Of a stretch of 9,769 nt of DNA, positions 1 to 5,376 are shown piece after piece. The translations under genes were made by a program, and so were the position numbers. The DNA is from an uncultured Bacilli bacterium (GTDB lineage Bacteria; Bacillota_I; Bacilli_A; RF39; UBA660), in assembly GCA_910576985.1 (NCBI GenBank), contig CAJTLA010000053.1, positions 1 through 9,769 on the forward strand, in the 5' to 3' direction. Below the pieces are notes generated by a model that did not search any database, was not told the DNA's origin, and saw only the letters and a program-made list of their open reading frames with translations. The first letter of the stretch is position 1. Each line of letters begins with the position of its first letter.

Positions 1-246
1 ATCGGAAAGGATTTTGAAATTATGGAAGAGTATATCAATGAAGCAATCGAAGTCACAAATGATGAAGACTTTAAAGACTTCTTCAGCAAAGAATGGGATA
101 TTAAATATGCAGCTTACGATGATGGTGTTTTAGATAAACAAGAAGAAATTGTCAAAAAAATGTTAGAAAAAAACACAGATATTAACTTTATTATGGAAAT
201 TACTGGTCTTGCAAAAGAAGAAATTGAAAATCTTAGCACAAACTAA
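1..246 (+). CDS. Rpn-family nuclease/transposase-like protein, C-terminal part (5' truncated by window)
   Basis: The frame is open from base 1 (reading IGKDFEIMEEY) to TAA at 244-246, so the ATG at 22 is internal and the true start lies to the left. The visible 81 residues match the C-terminal tail typical of the Rpn/PDDEXK-type transposase-like family: an MEEYxNEAxEVxNDEDF stretch, a charged helical linker, then the ending KKMLEKNTDINFIMEITGLA followed by KEEIENL. In this family the catalytic PD-(D/E)XK nuclease core is N-terminal to this tail, so it is not visible here. Such genes are often multicopy in gut Bacillota, and Rpn proteins are linked to RecA-independent recombination. Family assignment rests on the tail only. 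No clear terminator follows. Confidence 0.7.
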   Translation: MGKDFEIMEEYINEAIEVTNDEDFKDFFSKEWDIKYAAYDDGVLDKQEEIVKKMLEKNTDINFIMEITGLAKEEIENLSTN

Positions 247-780
247 GATTTTTTTATCAAAAAATTGTATGAAACATAACGACTAATAAATAAAAAGATG
301 TAATAAACAAAAGATAAAAAAATCCTAAATCAACGATTCTATCTTTATTTGACAATGATGAGATATAATTAAAACTAGTTGACTCAGAATATTTTTATGT
401 AGTATGAAAATAGAAAAAAATCTAGATCTTGTAACCATTATTAAATGAAAAAATTATATTATCAATCTTTGAGCTGATTTATATTCTACAAAAAAATCTA
501 ATTCAAATGTTACTTATAGAAAAATACTTTACAAAAAAATTATATAAAAAATAATATTCAAAATATATCTGTAGCAACTATAAAATAACATGATCAAAAA
601 CAATGAACACAATAATTTATCATCATAAACTACCTTTCGAAATATAGAGTCATAGAATTGACAATTTATGAAATCGTTTGAATAAAAAAACAAAGCCAGA
701 AAATATACCAAGATATTCCCCCAAAAAACTTCAATAAATTTCCTATACAAAGGCCATAAAGTTTAACAAAACTTAACAAA
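247..780. other. Gene-poor AT-rich spacer
   Basis: This stretch of about 530 bases carries no ORF that I can support. A weak plus-strand promoter-like pair is visible (TTGACT at 379-384, TATGAA at 403-408, 18-base spacing), but nothing recognisable lies downstream of it. A perfect TTGACA at 349-354 is followed by TATAAT after only 9 bases, which is too close to work as a pair. An interrupted inverted repeat AAAGATA/TATCTTT flanks roughly 310-347. The spacer separates the Rpn fragment from the 3' end of mbl. Confidence 0.5.
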
Positions 781-805
781 TAAAAAAGACCGTTTTTTAA
801 CGATC
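781..805 (-). terminator. Rho-independent terminator of mbl, overlapping its stop codon
   Basis: On the minus strand GATCGTT pairs with AACGGTC (7 pairs, one G-U) around an AAAA loop at 788-805, followed by six T at 782-787. The mbl TAA (797-799) lies inside the hairpin. Confidence 0.85.
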
Positions 806-1786
806 AATCAAGTGCAAATTATCTAATAAAATACCAGTACCTTCTACAACACAAGTAAGAGGACTCTCAGCCACAAATACAGGAACCTTTAACTCATGTG
901 CAAGTAATTGATCAAATCCATCAATTAAAGCTCCTCCACCAGTAATCACAATTCCCTTATCAATAATATCAGCAGACAACTCTGGTGGCGTTTGCTCTAA
1001 CACCGTTTTCGCAGTATGGACTATAATATAAACACTTTCCCGCAAAGCTTCCTCTACTTCTTCTGAACAAACAGTAACAGTATGTGGTAAACCTGTCACC
1101 AAATCTCTTCCACGTACTTCCATCTTTTCCTTTTTATGTTCAGGAAACACCGTTCCAATCGTCATCTTAATCTCTTCAGCAGTACGATCTCCAATCAATA
1201 ACTTATACTTATCCTTGATGTATTTCATAATATCCCCATCAAACGTATTTCCAGCGATCTTAATAGAAGAACTATGAACAATTCCACCCATAGACAAAAC
1301 AGCAATATCAGTCGTTCCTCCACCAATATCAATCACCATATTTCCACTTGGCTTTGAAATATCCATTCCAGCACCAACTGCTGCTACCTTTGGTTCCTCT
1401 TCTAAAAACACCCTTTTCGCACCAGTACGCTCTGCAGCCTCCTTGATCGCATTTTTCTCAACCTGTGTAATATTAGAAGGACAACAAATGAGTATTCTAG
1501 GTCTTGATAACACACTTCTTCCATTAATTTTCTTTATAAAATGATCAAGCATAATTTCAGTCACTTCAAAATCAGCAATCACACCATCTTTCATCGGACG
1601 AATTGCCTTTACCCTACCAGGCGTTCTTCCTAACATCTCTCTTGCATCTTTTCCAACTGCTAGTGGCTTTTTCGTTTCAGAATCAATCGCTACAACACTT
1701 GGTTCATTTAAAACAATTCCTTGACCCTTTATATAAATTAATACATTTGCTGTTCCTAAATCAATTCCTATATCTTTTGCAAACAT
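797..1786 (-). CDS. mbl: Mbl, MreB-type bacterial actin
   Basis: This is a membrane-associated actin homologue that forms short filaments and directs lateral cell-wall synthesis with the elongation machinery. The 329 residues are full length for the family. Actin-fold motifs are in order: phosphate-1 loop DLGTAN (9-14), the LEEEP segment (128-132) that carries the hydrolysis-site glutamate region, phosphate-2 DIGGGTTD (153-160), and adenosine motif ITGGGAL (281-287). The N-terminal MFAKDIGIDLGTANVLIY and GIVLNEPSVVA resemble Bacillus subtilis Mbl more than MreB, which I recall as having a TLVYVKGKGIVVREP-like version. The position directly after spoIIID also matches mbl. A GAGGGGGA ribosome binding site sits about six bases before ATG 1784-1786. 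It has its own promoter (1815-1850) and may also be read through from spoIIID. A terminator overlaps the stop codon. Confidence 0.93.
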   Translation of the reverse strand: MFAKDIGIDLGTANVLIYIKGQGIVLNEPSVVAIDSETKKPLAVGKDAREMLGRTPGRVKAIRPMKDGVIADFEVTEIMLDHFIKKINGRSVLSRPRILICCPSNITQVEKNAIKEAAERTGAKRVFLEEEPKVAAVGAGMDISKPSGNMVIDIGGGTTDIAVLSMGGIVHSSSIKIAGNTFDGDIMKYIKDKYKLLIGDRTAEEIKMTIGTVFPEHKKEKMEVRGRDLVTGLPHTVTVCSEEVEEALRESVYIIVHTAKTVLEQTPPELSADIIDKGIVITGGGALIDGFDQLLAHELKVPVFVAESPLTCVVEGTGILLDNLHLIDR

Positions 1787-1814
1787 ATTATCCCCCTCAT
1801 TTCTATATCCATAG

Positions 1815-1850
1815 CTACCATATTATACCATATATCCTTTCACTTTTCTA
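1815..1850 (-). promoter_or_regulatory. Sigma-A-type promoter for mbl
   Basis: On the minus strand an extended -10, TGGTATAAT, has its TATAAT at 1822-1827. Seventeen bases upstream is TAGAAA (1845-1850), a 4/6 match to TTGACA that overlaps the spoIIID stop codon. It would let mbl be expressed in growth independently of the sporulation gene upstream. Predicted start of transcription is near 1815. Confidence 0.65.
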
Positions 1851-2096
1851 CGATTTATTTAAATATTTTTTCTTTGTCGACTCTCCTCCACGTAAATGCC
1901 TCACCTCTGCATGATAATTCAGTATTTCATCCACCTGAAGATATAGATCATAATCAAGACTTTGAAGCCTTTCACGTAAATCTTTATGTACTGTACTTTT
2001 AGAAACACAAAATCTTTTAGCGACCTCTCTTACAGTTTGTTTCGTCTCCACCATATAAGAAGCCTCTTTCAAAACACGTTCTTCTCTAACCCCCAT
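1848..2096 (-). CDS. spoIIID: SpoIIID, mother-cell sporulation transcription factor
   Basis: This small DNA-binding protein both activates and represses mother-cell genes under sigma-E and helps the switch to sigma-K. From ATG at 2094-2096 it has 82 residues, slightly shorter than B. subtilis SpoIIID (about 93). The helix-turn-helix covers roughly 22-42 (TVREVAKRFCVSKSTVHKDL) and the conserved basic segment VRHLRGGEST lies at 65-74. An in-frame GTG at 2100-2102 would add two residues, but the Shine-Dalgarno AAGAGGTG touches it directly, whereas it sits at good spacing from the ATG, so I chose the ATG. A perfect 11-bp inverted repeat (2105-2132) covers part of the ribosome binding site. The terminator of spoIIQ lies upstream, so a promoter is expected between 2097 and 2142. 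Only a weak sigma-E-like match is visible. Confidence 0.93.
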   Translation of the reverse strand: MGVREERVLKEASYMVETKQTVREVAKRFCVSKSTVHKDLRERLQSLDYDLYLQVDEILNYHAEVRHLRGGESTKKKYLNKS

Positions 2097-2104
2097 TTTC
2101 ACAC

Positions 2105-2132
2105 CTCTTACTTTAAGTATATAAAGTAAGAG
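2105..2132 (-). promoter_or_regulatory. Perfect 11-bp inverted repeat masking the spoIIID ribosome binding site
   Basis: CTCTTACTTTA (2105-2115 on the plus strand) and TAAAGTAAGAG (2122-2132) are perfect complements around a 6-base loop. In the minus-strand transcript the 3' arm ends in AAGAG, the first part of the AAGAGGTG Shine-Dalgarno, just before the spoIIID ATG. No T-run follows, so it is not a normal terminator. It could be a translation-limiting hairpin in the leader or a palindromic operator in the DNA. A weak sigma-E-like arrangement (TCATAAA, 15 bases, TATACTTA) overlaps it. Confidence 0.6.
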
Positions 2133-2142
2133 AAGTTTTATG

Positions 2143-2164
2143 AAAAAAAGAGCAAAAAGCTCTT
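2143..2164 (-). terminator. Rho-independent terminator of spoIIQ, overlapping its stop codon
   Basis: On the minus strand AAGAGC pairs with GCTCTT around a five-T loop (2148-2164), followed by five more T at 2143-2147. The spoIIQ TAA (2163-2165) forms the base of the stem. Confidence 0.85.
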
Positions 2165-2801
2165 ATATTTCACTAACTGACTTATCATAATAGCTTTCAG
2201 GGTTTACAGTTTGTCCTTTAATAATAAGTTCTAAATCCAAATGATTTCCTAAATCTGCAGCAATATTATTTGTACCACTTTTCCCAATTACAATTCCTTG
2301 TTTAATCGTATCACCTTTTTTAACACTTATTTCACTTAAACTCCCATAAATACTAATCATTTCATTACTATGCTCAATCTGAACAATCTTGCCTAATAAT
2401 GAATCCTCTTTCACATCAACTACAGTTCCATCTAAAATAGAAACTACATCAAACACTTCTTTCTTTCCATAACTAACTCCACTATTTTGCAAATAAGTAT
2501 CCTCATGATAAAGAATAGAATTAATTTGATTATTTTGATCAGCTTGATAATCATAATAATTCTTAAGTATTGTAATCTCAGCATCAGAATAAGGTCTTAT
2601 AATTTTTGTTTCCTCACCTACAACAGGTACTTCTTCTTCAAAAATAGTTTCTGACACATGACTTGGAGAATCCTTCTTATCCTCCTTAAAATTGCCCTTT
2701 GTAAGAGAATTCTCAATCAAGTAGATTGCCCCTAAAACAAGCACAATTGCAGAAACATAAATCCCATACATCACTGGTTTTTTTAATTTTCTATTTGTCA
2801 T
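2163..2801 (-). CDS. spoIIQ: SpoIIQ, forespore LytM-fold engulfment protein with degenerate active site
   Basis: SpoIIQ is made in the forespore and its outside domain docks onto mother-cell SpoIIIAH to form the channel/zipper across the septal membranes. From ATG 2799-2801 it has 212 residues. I chose this start because AGAGGTG lies about seven bases before it; a longer reading from 2840 lacks a good site. A short cytoplasmic tail is followed by a membrane helix at about 11-30, an acidic stalk at 36-95, and a LytM/M23 beta domain at about 98-205. The metal-site motifs are poor. The first HxxxD is replaced by GVSYGKKEVFD, the YxHL motif reads YGSL (152-155), and the final HxH reads HLD (187-189). 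A peptidase is therefore unlikely, as in Bacillus SpoIIQ. It lies between spoIID and spoIIID and has its own terminator. A candidate sigma-F/G promoter sits just upstream. Confidence 0.88.
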   Translation of the reverse strand: MTNRKLKKPVMYGIYVSAIVLVLGAIYLIENSLTKGNFKEDKKDSPSHVSETIFEEEVPVVGEETKIIRPYSDAEITILKNYYDYQADQNNQINSILYHEDTYLQNSGVSYGKKEVFDVVSILDGTVVDVKEDSLLGKIVQIEHSNEMISIYGSLSEISVKKGDTIKQGIVIGKSGTNNIAADLGNHLDLELIIKGQTVNPESYYDKSVSEI

Positions 2802-2819
2802 TTCTTTCACCTCTATTCT

Positions 2820-2849
2820 AAGTGTGAACCGAAATAACACTTTTTATAC
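2820..2849 (-). promoter_or_regulatory. Candidate sigma-F/sigma-G-type promoter for spoIIQ
   Basis: On the minus strand GTATA (2845-2849, overlapping the spoIID stop) matches the -35 box GYATA that sigma-F and sigma-G share. The -10 region starts exactly 15 bases later at 2820-2829 (GTTCACACTT). It keeps most of the sigma-F GGnnAnAHTR and the sigma-G CATnHTA pattern at 18-base spacing, about 5 of 7 informative bases for each. In B. subtilis spoIIQ is a sigma-F gene, so the site makes sense. Against it, the start of transcription would fall almost on the Shine-Dalgarno, leaving a leader of only about 13 bases. Confidence 0.35.
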
Positions 2850-3772
2850 TATTTTTTTAAATTTTTAATTTCTATTCCCTGATAATAATGTTTTAAAATT
2901 TGATCATAACGATATCCCTCTTTCGCCATACCATTCGCACCATATTGACTCATACCAACTCCATGACCATATCCTTTGGCTGTGATATGAACATTACTTC
3001 CAACCTGAGTAATCGTAAAAAAAGTAGATTTTAAATTGAGTTTAGAAAAAACAGTACTCGCTTTCATTGAAACCCCATTAATCACTAACTCCTTTACCCT
3101 TCCACTACTCGTAGTAGAAGTAACCTCAACCACTAAAGTATTTTGATAAGGTAAACCTAATTTTGTATAAAAATCAGCCAAACTAAAATCATAATTTGTT
3201 TCAAACACAGGAGAAACAGAAGCATCCCATTTTGATTCCACACTTTTCAAATAAGGAAGTTGAGTCGAAAAAACTTCACCACTATTTTCAGTAACACCAA
3301 CCGAAGTAGAAAAGAAAAAAGCCTCAATCACTTTTCCATCATAAGACAAATATTCACCACTCGTTTCCCCCACTGCCGTTTTCACTTTTTGAATCCTTTC
3401 ATCATATTTATCCTTCCACTTCTCCTTTAACTCTCCTTCATTCAAATAAACCTGATTACTCACAGTATCTACCACATCAAACTCTTTTCCTCTCTCCATT
3501 TTTTTTAAAACATAACTTCTAGCAGCCACAGCTTGTGCCTTCAATGCCTCTAATTCAAAACTAATCGGCATCTCTCCAGACAACACCCCTACAACATATT
3601 CTTCCAAAGGAACCTCTTCAATCACATTTTTAGACTCCCTTTTTACCTTAACATATGTATTTTTCCCATATTCAAAATATAAACTTTTCTCCTCTTTTAA
3701 AAACAAACTTAAAATAAAATACGGAATTATAATAATTAAAAGTGTAACGATCACTATTTTTTTTAGTTCCAT
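2849..3772 (-). CDS. spoIID: SpoIID, peptidoglycan lytic transglycosylase of engulfment
   Basis: SpoIID cuts glycan strands that SpoIIP has stripped of peptides, and so drives engulfment of the forespore by the mother-cell membrane. The 307 residues are slightly short against about 343 in B. subtilis. A membrane anchor lies at about 5-25 with the rest outside. The SpoIID/LytB signature starts with LEEYVVGVLSGEMP (56-69), where E67 aligns with the catalytic glutamate, and continues FELEALKAQAVAARSYVL (72-89), SNQVY (105-109), STSVGVTEN (155-163) and GYGHGVGMSQYGA (267-279). In the third motif the usual G-G is V-G and the residue before STS is Phe. AAAGGA precedes ATG 3770-3772. A terminator at 3848-3872 insulates it from the genes upstream, so its own (expected sigma-E) promoter should lie in 3773-3847. 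I could not pick one with confidence. Confidence 0.93.
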   Translation of the reverse strand: MELKKIVIVTLLIIIIPYFILSLFLKEEKSLYFEYGKNTYVKVKRESKNVIEEVPLEEYVVGVLSGEMPISFELEALKAQAVAARSYVLKKMERGKEFDVVDTVSNQVYLNEGELKEKWKDKYDERIQKVKTAVGETSGEYLSYDGKVIEAFFFSTSVGVTENSGEVFSTQLPYLKSVESKWDASVSPVFETNYDFSLADFYTKLGLPYQNTLVVEVTSTTSSGRVKELVINGVSMKASTVFSKLNLKSTFFTITQVGSNVHITAKGYGHGVGMSQYGANGMAKEGYRYDQILKHYYQGIEIKNLKK

Positions 3773-3847
3773 AATATCATTCCTTTGTTTTATTTTATTA
3801 TCAATTCTTTATTTTTAGTATATACAAATTTTTCATTTTTATTGTCG

Positions 3848-3872
3848 AAAAAAAAAAACAGCCATTACTGTT
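3848..3872 (-). terminator. Rho-independent terminator after the 45-residue ORF
   Basis: On the minus strand AACAG pairs with CTGTT around a 6-base loop (3857-3872), followed by a run of 11 T (3848-3858). The TAA of the small ORF (3865-3867) is in the loop. Confidence 0.8.
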
Positions 3873-4002
3873 CCTCAATATCATTTCCTCTACTTTCTAA
3901 TTCTTTTTCTACTGCTTCTTTAATTTGCTCTAATGCTCCACTATCAAAAGTAGAACCATTCCCTTGCAACGCTTGAATAATTTCTTCTAATTTCTCTTCC
4001 AT
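3865..4002 (-). CDS. Small acidic protein of 45 residues, function unknown
   Basis: I do not recognise this protein. Translation from ATG 4000-4002 gives 45 residues with no Cys or Trp, beginning MEEKLEEIIQALQGNG and ending RGNDIEEQ. It is strongly acidic and mostly predicted helical, with a short Gly/Ser/Asp break near residues 14-22. Evidence that it is real: a strong Shine-Dalgarno (AGGAGGG) overlaps the TAG of the DUF1146 gene so the two look coupled, its stop lies in the loop of a good terminator, and codon use is like that of the neighbours. It is the last gene of the rpiB-DUF1146 unit. No membrane segment or binding motif is visible. It is a soluble cytoplasmic candidate with a partner unknown. 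Confidence 0.75.
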   Translation of the reverse strand: MEEKLEEIIQALQGNGSTFDSGALEQIKEAVEKELESRGNDIEEQ

Positions 4003-4013
4003 AACAATCCCTC

Positions 4014-4211
4014 CTAAATAAACTTTGAATATAGAAAAAAGTCATACAAAAAATTTACTACCAAATAAGAAAGACCCAAACTACAAAACACATATAATAA
4101 CCGAGCTTGATAATAACGATCTTTTTTAAAAAAACCATTAAAACGAATACTTTCAATCGCCCAGATAGAAAGCGGAACAATCACAACATATAAAATCGTT
4201 TTAACACCCAT
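4014..4211 (-). CDS. ywzB: DUF1146 (YwzB-like) small membrane protein
   Basis: The 65 residues carry two membrane helices (about 5-20 and 38-60) joined by a basic loop with FFKKDRYYQARLLY (27-40), the hallmark of the DUF1146/YwzB family. Its function is not established. In Bacillus the gene lies between the atp operon and the murAA-spoIID region, so its place next to spoIID here supports the family call. The ATG (4209-4211) lies inside the 3' end of rpiB, an 11-base overlap in another frame, and no good ribosome binding site is seen at normal distance. Translation is therefore probably coupled to rpiB. Its own TAG is shared with the Shine-Dalgarno of the 45-residue ORF. Confidence 0.82.
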   Translation of the reverse strand: MGVKTILYVVIVPLSIWAIESIRFNGFFKKDRYYQARLLYVFCSLGLSYLVVNFLYDFFLYSKFI

Positions 4212-4632
4212 AATGATTGATCTGTTCTACCCTTCTGTGATGCCTTTCCTCACTAGAAAAATCAGTACTTAAAAAAGTATCAATTGTCTCTAAAATATCA
4301 CTCGAAGAAGCACTAAGCGCTATTACATTCGCATCATTGTGCAATCTAGAATACATCGCTTCATTAGAAGTATTCACTTTCGCACATCGAACACCTTTCA
4401 CTTTATTACAAGCAATACTCATTCCAATTCCACTTCCACAAATTAAAATTCCAAAATCAATCTCACCTTTTTGAATCGCTTCTCCTACCGAAAAAGCATA
4501 AAGTGGATAATCCACTGGAGCCTCCGAATCACTCCCATAATTAATGACTTGATATTCCCTTTGTTCTAAATAAGAAATCAATTCTTTCTTTACTACTACT
4601 CCATGATGATCAGTAGCAATTCCAACAGTCAT
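4201..4632 (-). CDS. rpiB: Ribose-5-phosphate isomerase B (RpiB/LacAB family)
   Basis: RpiB interconverts ribose 5-phosphate and ribulose 5-phosphate in the pentose phosphate pathway, in the cytoplasm as a dimer. The 143 residues are full length. The phosphate/substrate motif DHHG (8-11), the PVDYP segment (39-43), catalytic Cys65 in ILICGSGIGMSIACNKVKG (62-80), His98 with HNDANV (98-103), and the closing basic HHRRVEQI are all present. An AAGGAGGC site lies just before ATG 4630-4632. The related galactose-6-phosphate isomerase subunits LacA/LacB share the fold, but a single-gene copy with the CGSGIG motif beside ywzB and spoIID favours RpiB. Transcription may begin at the promoter of the broken hydrolase upstream; no separate clear promoter is seen in 4633-4677. 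Confidence 0.9.
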   Translation of the reverse strand: MTVGIATDHHGVVVKKELISYLEQREYQVINYGSDSEAPVDYPLYAFSVGEAIQKGEIDFGILICGSGIGMSIACNKVKGVRCAKVNTSNEAMYSRLHNDANVIALSASSSDILETIDTFLSTDFSSEERHHRRVEQINHYGC

Positions 4633-4677
4633 ACAAACGCCTCCTTATATCAAATAGCCTAATATGATTCAGTAAAA

Positions 4678-5269
4678 TCATGATTTTTTTTTCACTAACG
4701 GTTTTCCTTCATTACTCATAAACGGACTATGATGAGAAGTTTCTACCATAATCTCTACTGTCCCTAATGCTTGAATCCCTTTTCTAGAAACAAATGGATC
4801 TCCTTCAGAATAAACAACCATAATAGGAACCTCAAGATTTAGATAACGCCTGAAGTGCCGACCTTCTAGATCTTAGAAATAAACCAACTAGCAATAAACG
4901 ATCCAAAATTGATTTTGACTCTATCACAAAAGGTAACTCATCCACATATTTTTGTTGAACTAATTTTTGAATCTCTAATCGTTCCTTCTTAGAAGAAAAC
5001 ATAAACTCTGGTGACACAAAAGCAATGTTCTTCACATTGAGATAATCTGTAACCAATGCACCCATATTACACCCCATAGAATGACAAATCAAACTGATCT
5101 CTTCTATGCCACTATAATATGTCTACAATTTTGATTTTTTAGAAGTAGTAAAGTGTAAATGGTTTTCCAAAAGCCCTTCTAAAAATAGATTCTCTTTCAT
5201 AAACAATCCTTTTACAGTTAAAAATTCTTGTTCTGTTACATTCATACCTGGTATAAACAAATATTTCAC
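4678..5269 (-). pseudogene. Alpha/beta hydrolase, broken by an in-frame stop and a frameshift
   Basis: Three pieces of one small serine hydrolase can be read. Piece 1 runs from GTG 5267-5269 (site AGGGGGA before it), starts KYLFIPGMNVTEQEF, and stops at TAG 5123-5125. Piece 2 continues in the same frame (TYYSGIEEISL) into the nucleophile elbow ICHSMGCNMGA and on to about 4850. There the frame slips by one base, and piece 3 (about 4678-4872) holds the acid segment MVVYSEGDPFVS and the histidine segment ETSHHSPFMS, then TGA 4678-4680. The Ser, Asp and His of a catalytic triad therefore all exist, but in no single frame. The promoter at 5288-5316 still looks good, which suggests recent decay, sequencing error, or residual transcription into rpiB. 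The substrate is unknown. Confidence 0.8.
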
Positions 5270-5287
5270 AATAGTCCCCCTACACAT

Positions 5288-5316
5288 AGTATAACATAAA
5301 AAAAAATGAATATCCA
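5288..5316 (-). promoter_or_regulatory. Sigma-A-type promoter for the hydrolase (and perhaps rpiB)
   Basis: On the minus strand the extended -10 TGTTATACT (hexamer 5288-5293) follows TGGATA (5311-5316, 4/6 match to TTGACA) at 17 bases. It lies back to back with the plus-strand fem promoter. Confidence 0.6.
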
Positions 5317-5323
5317 TTAATAT

Positions 5324-5352
5324 TTGACTAACCAAAAAAATCCGTTTATACT
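5324..5352 (+). promoter_or_regulatory. Sigma-A-type promoter for the fem gene pair
   Basis: TTGACT (5324-5329) and TATACT (5347-5352) are separated by exactly 17 bases, each a 5/6 match to consensus. The start of transcription should be near 5359, leaving a leader of about 18 bases with a weak ribosome binding site (AAAGAG) before ATG 5377. Confidence 0.8.
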
Positions 5353-5376
5353 AAATATAGAAAAGAGTGTGAAAAT

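Noticed and set aside
529..750. Minus-strand hydrophobic ORF of 73 residues starting at TTG
   Set aside because: No Shine-Dalgarno, no family pattern, and its composition is what random AT-rich sequence gives; it lies after the mbl terminator without a promoter.
1603..1914. Plus-strand ORF opposite the start of mbl and the end of spoIIID
   Set aside because: Shadow of two well-supported genes on the other strand.
3785..3976. Plus-strand ORF of 63 residues opposite the 45-residue ORF
   Set aside because: No ribosome binding site or family; the opposite strand has a better supported small gene and terminator.
4664..4692. Plus-strand hairpin ATGATT/AATCAT followed by nine T, terminator-like
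   Set aside because: No plus-strand gene leads into it. The T-run is the complement of lysine codons at the end of the hydrolase, so it is probably chance, though it might stop antisense transcription.
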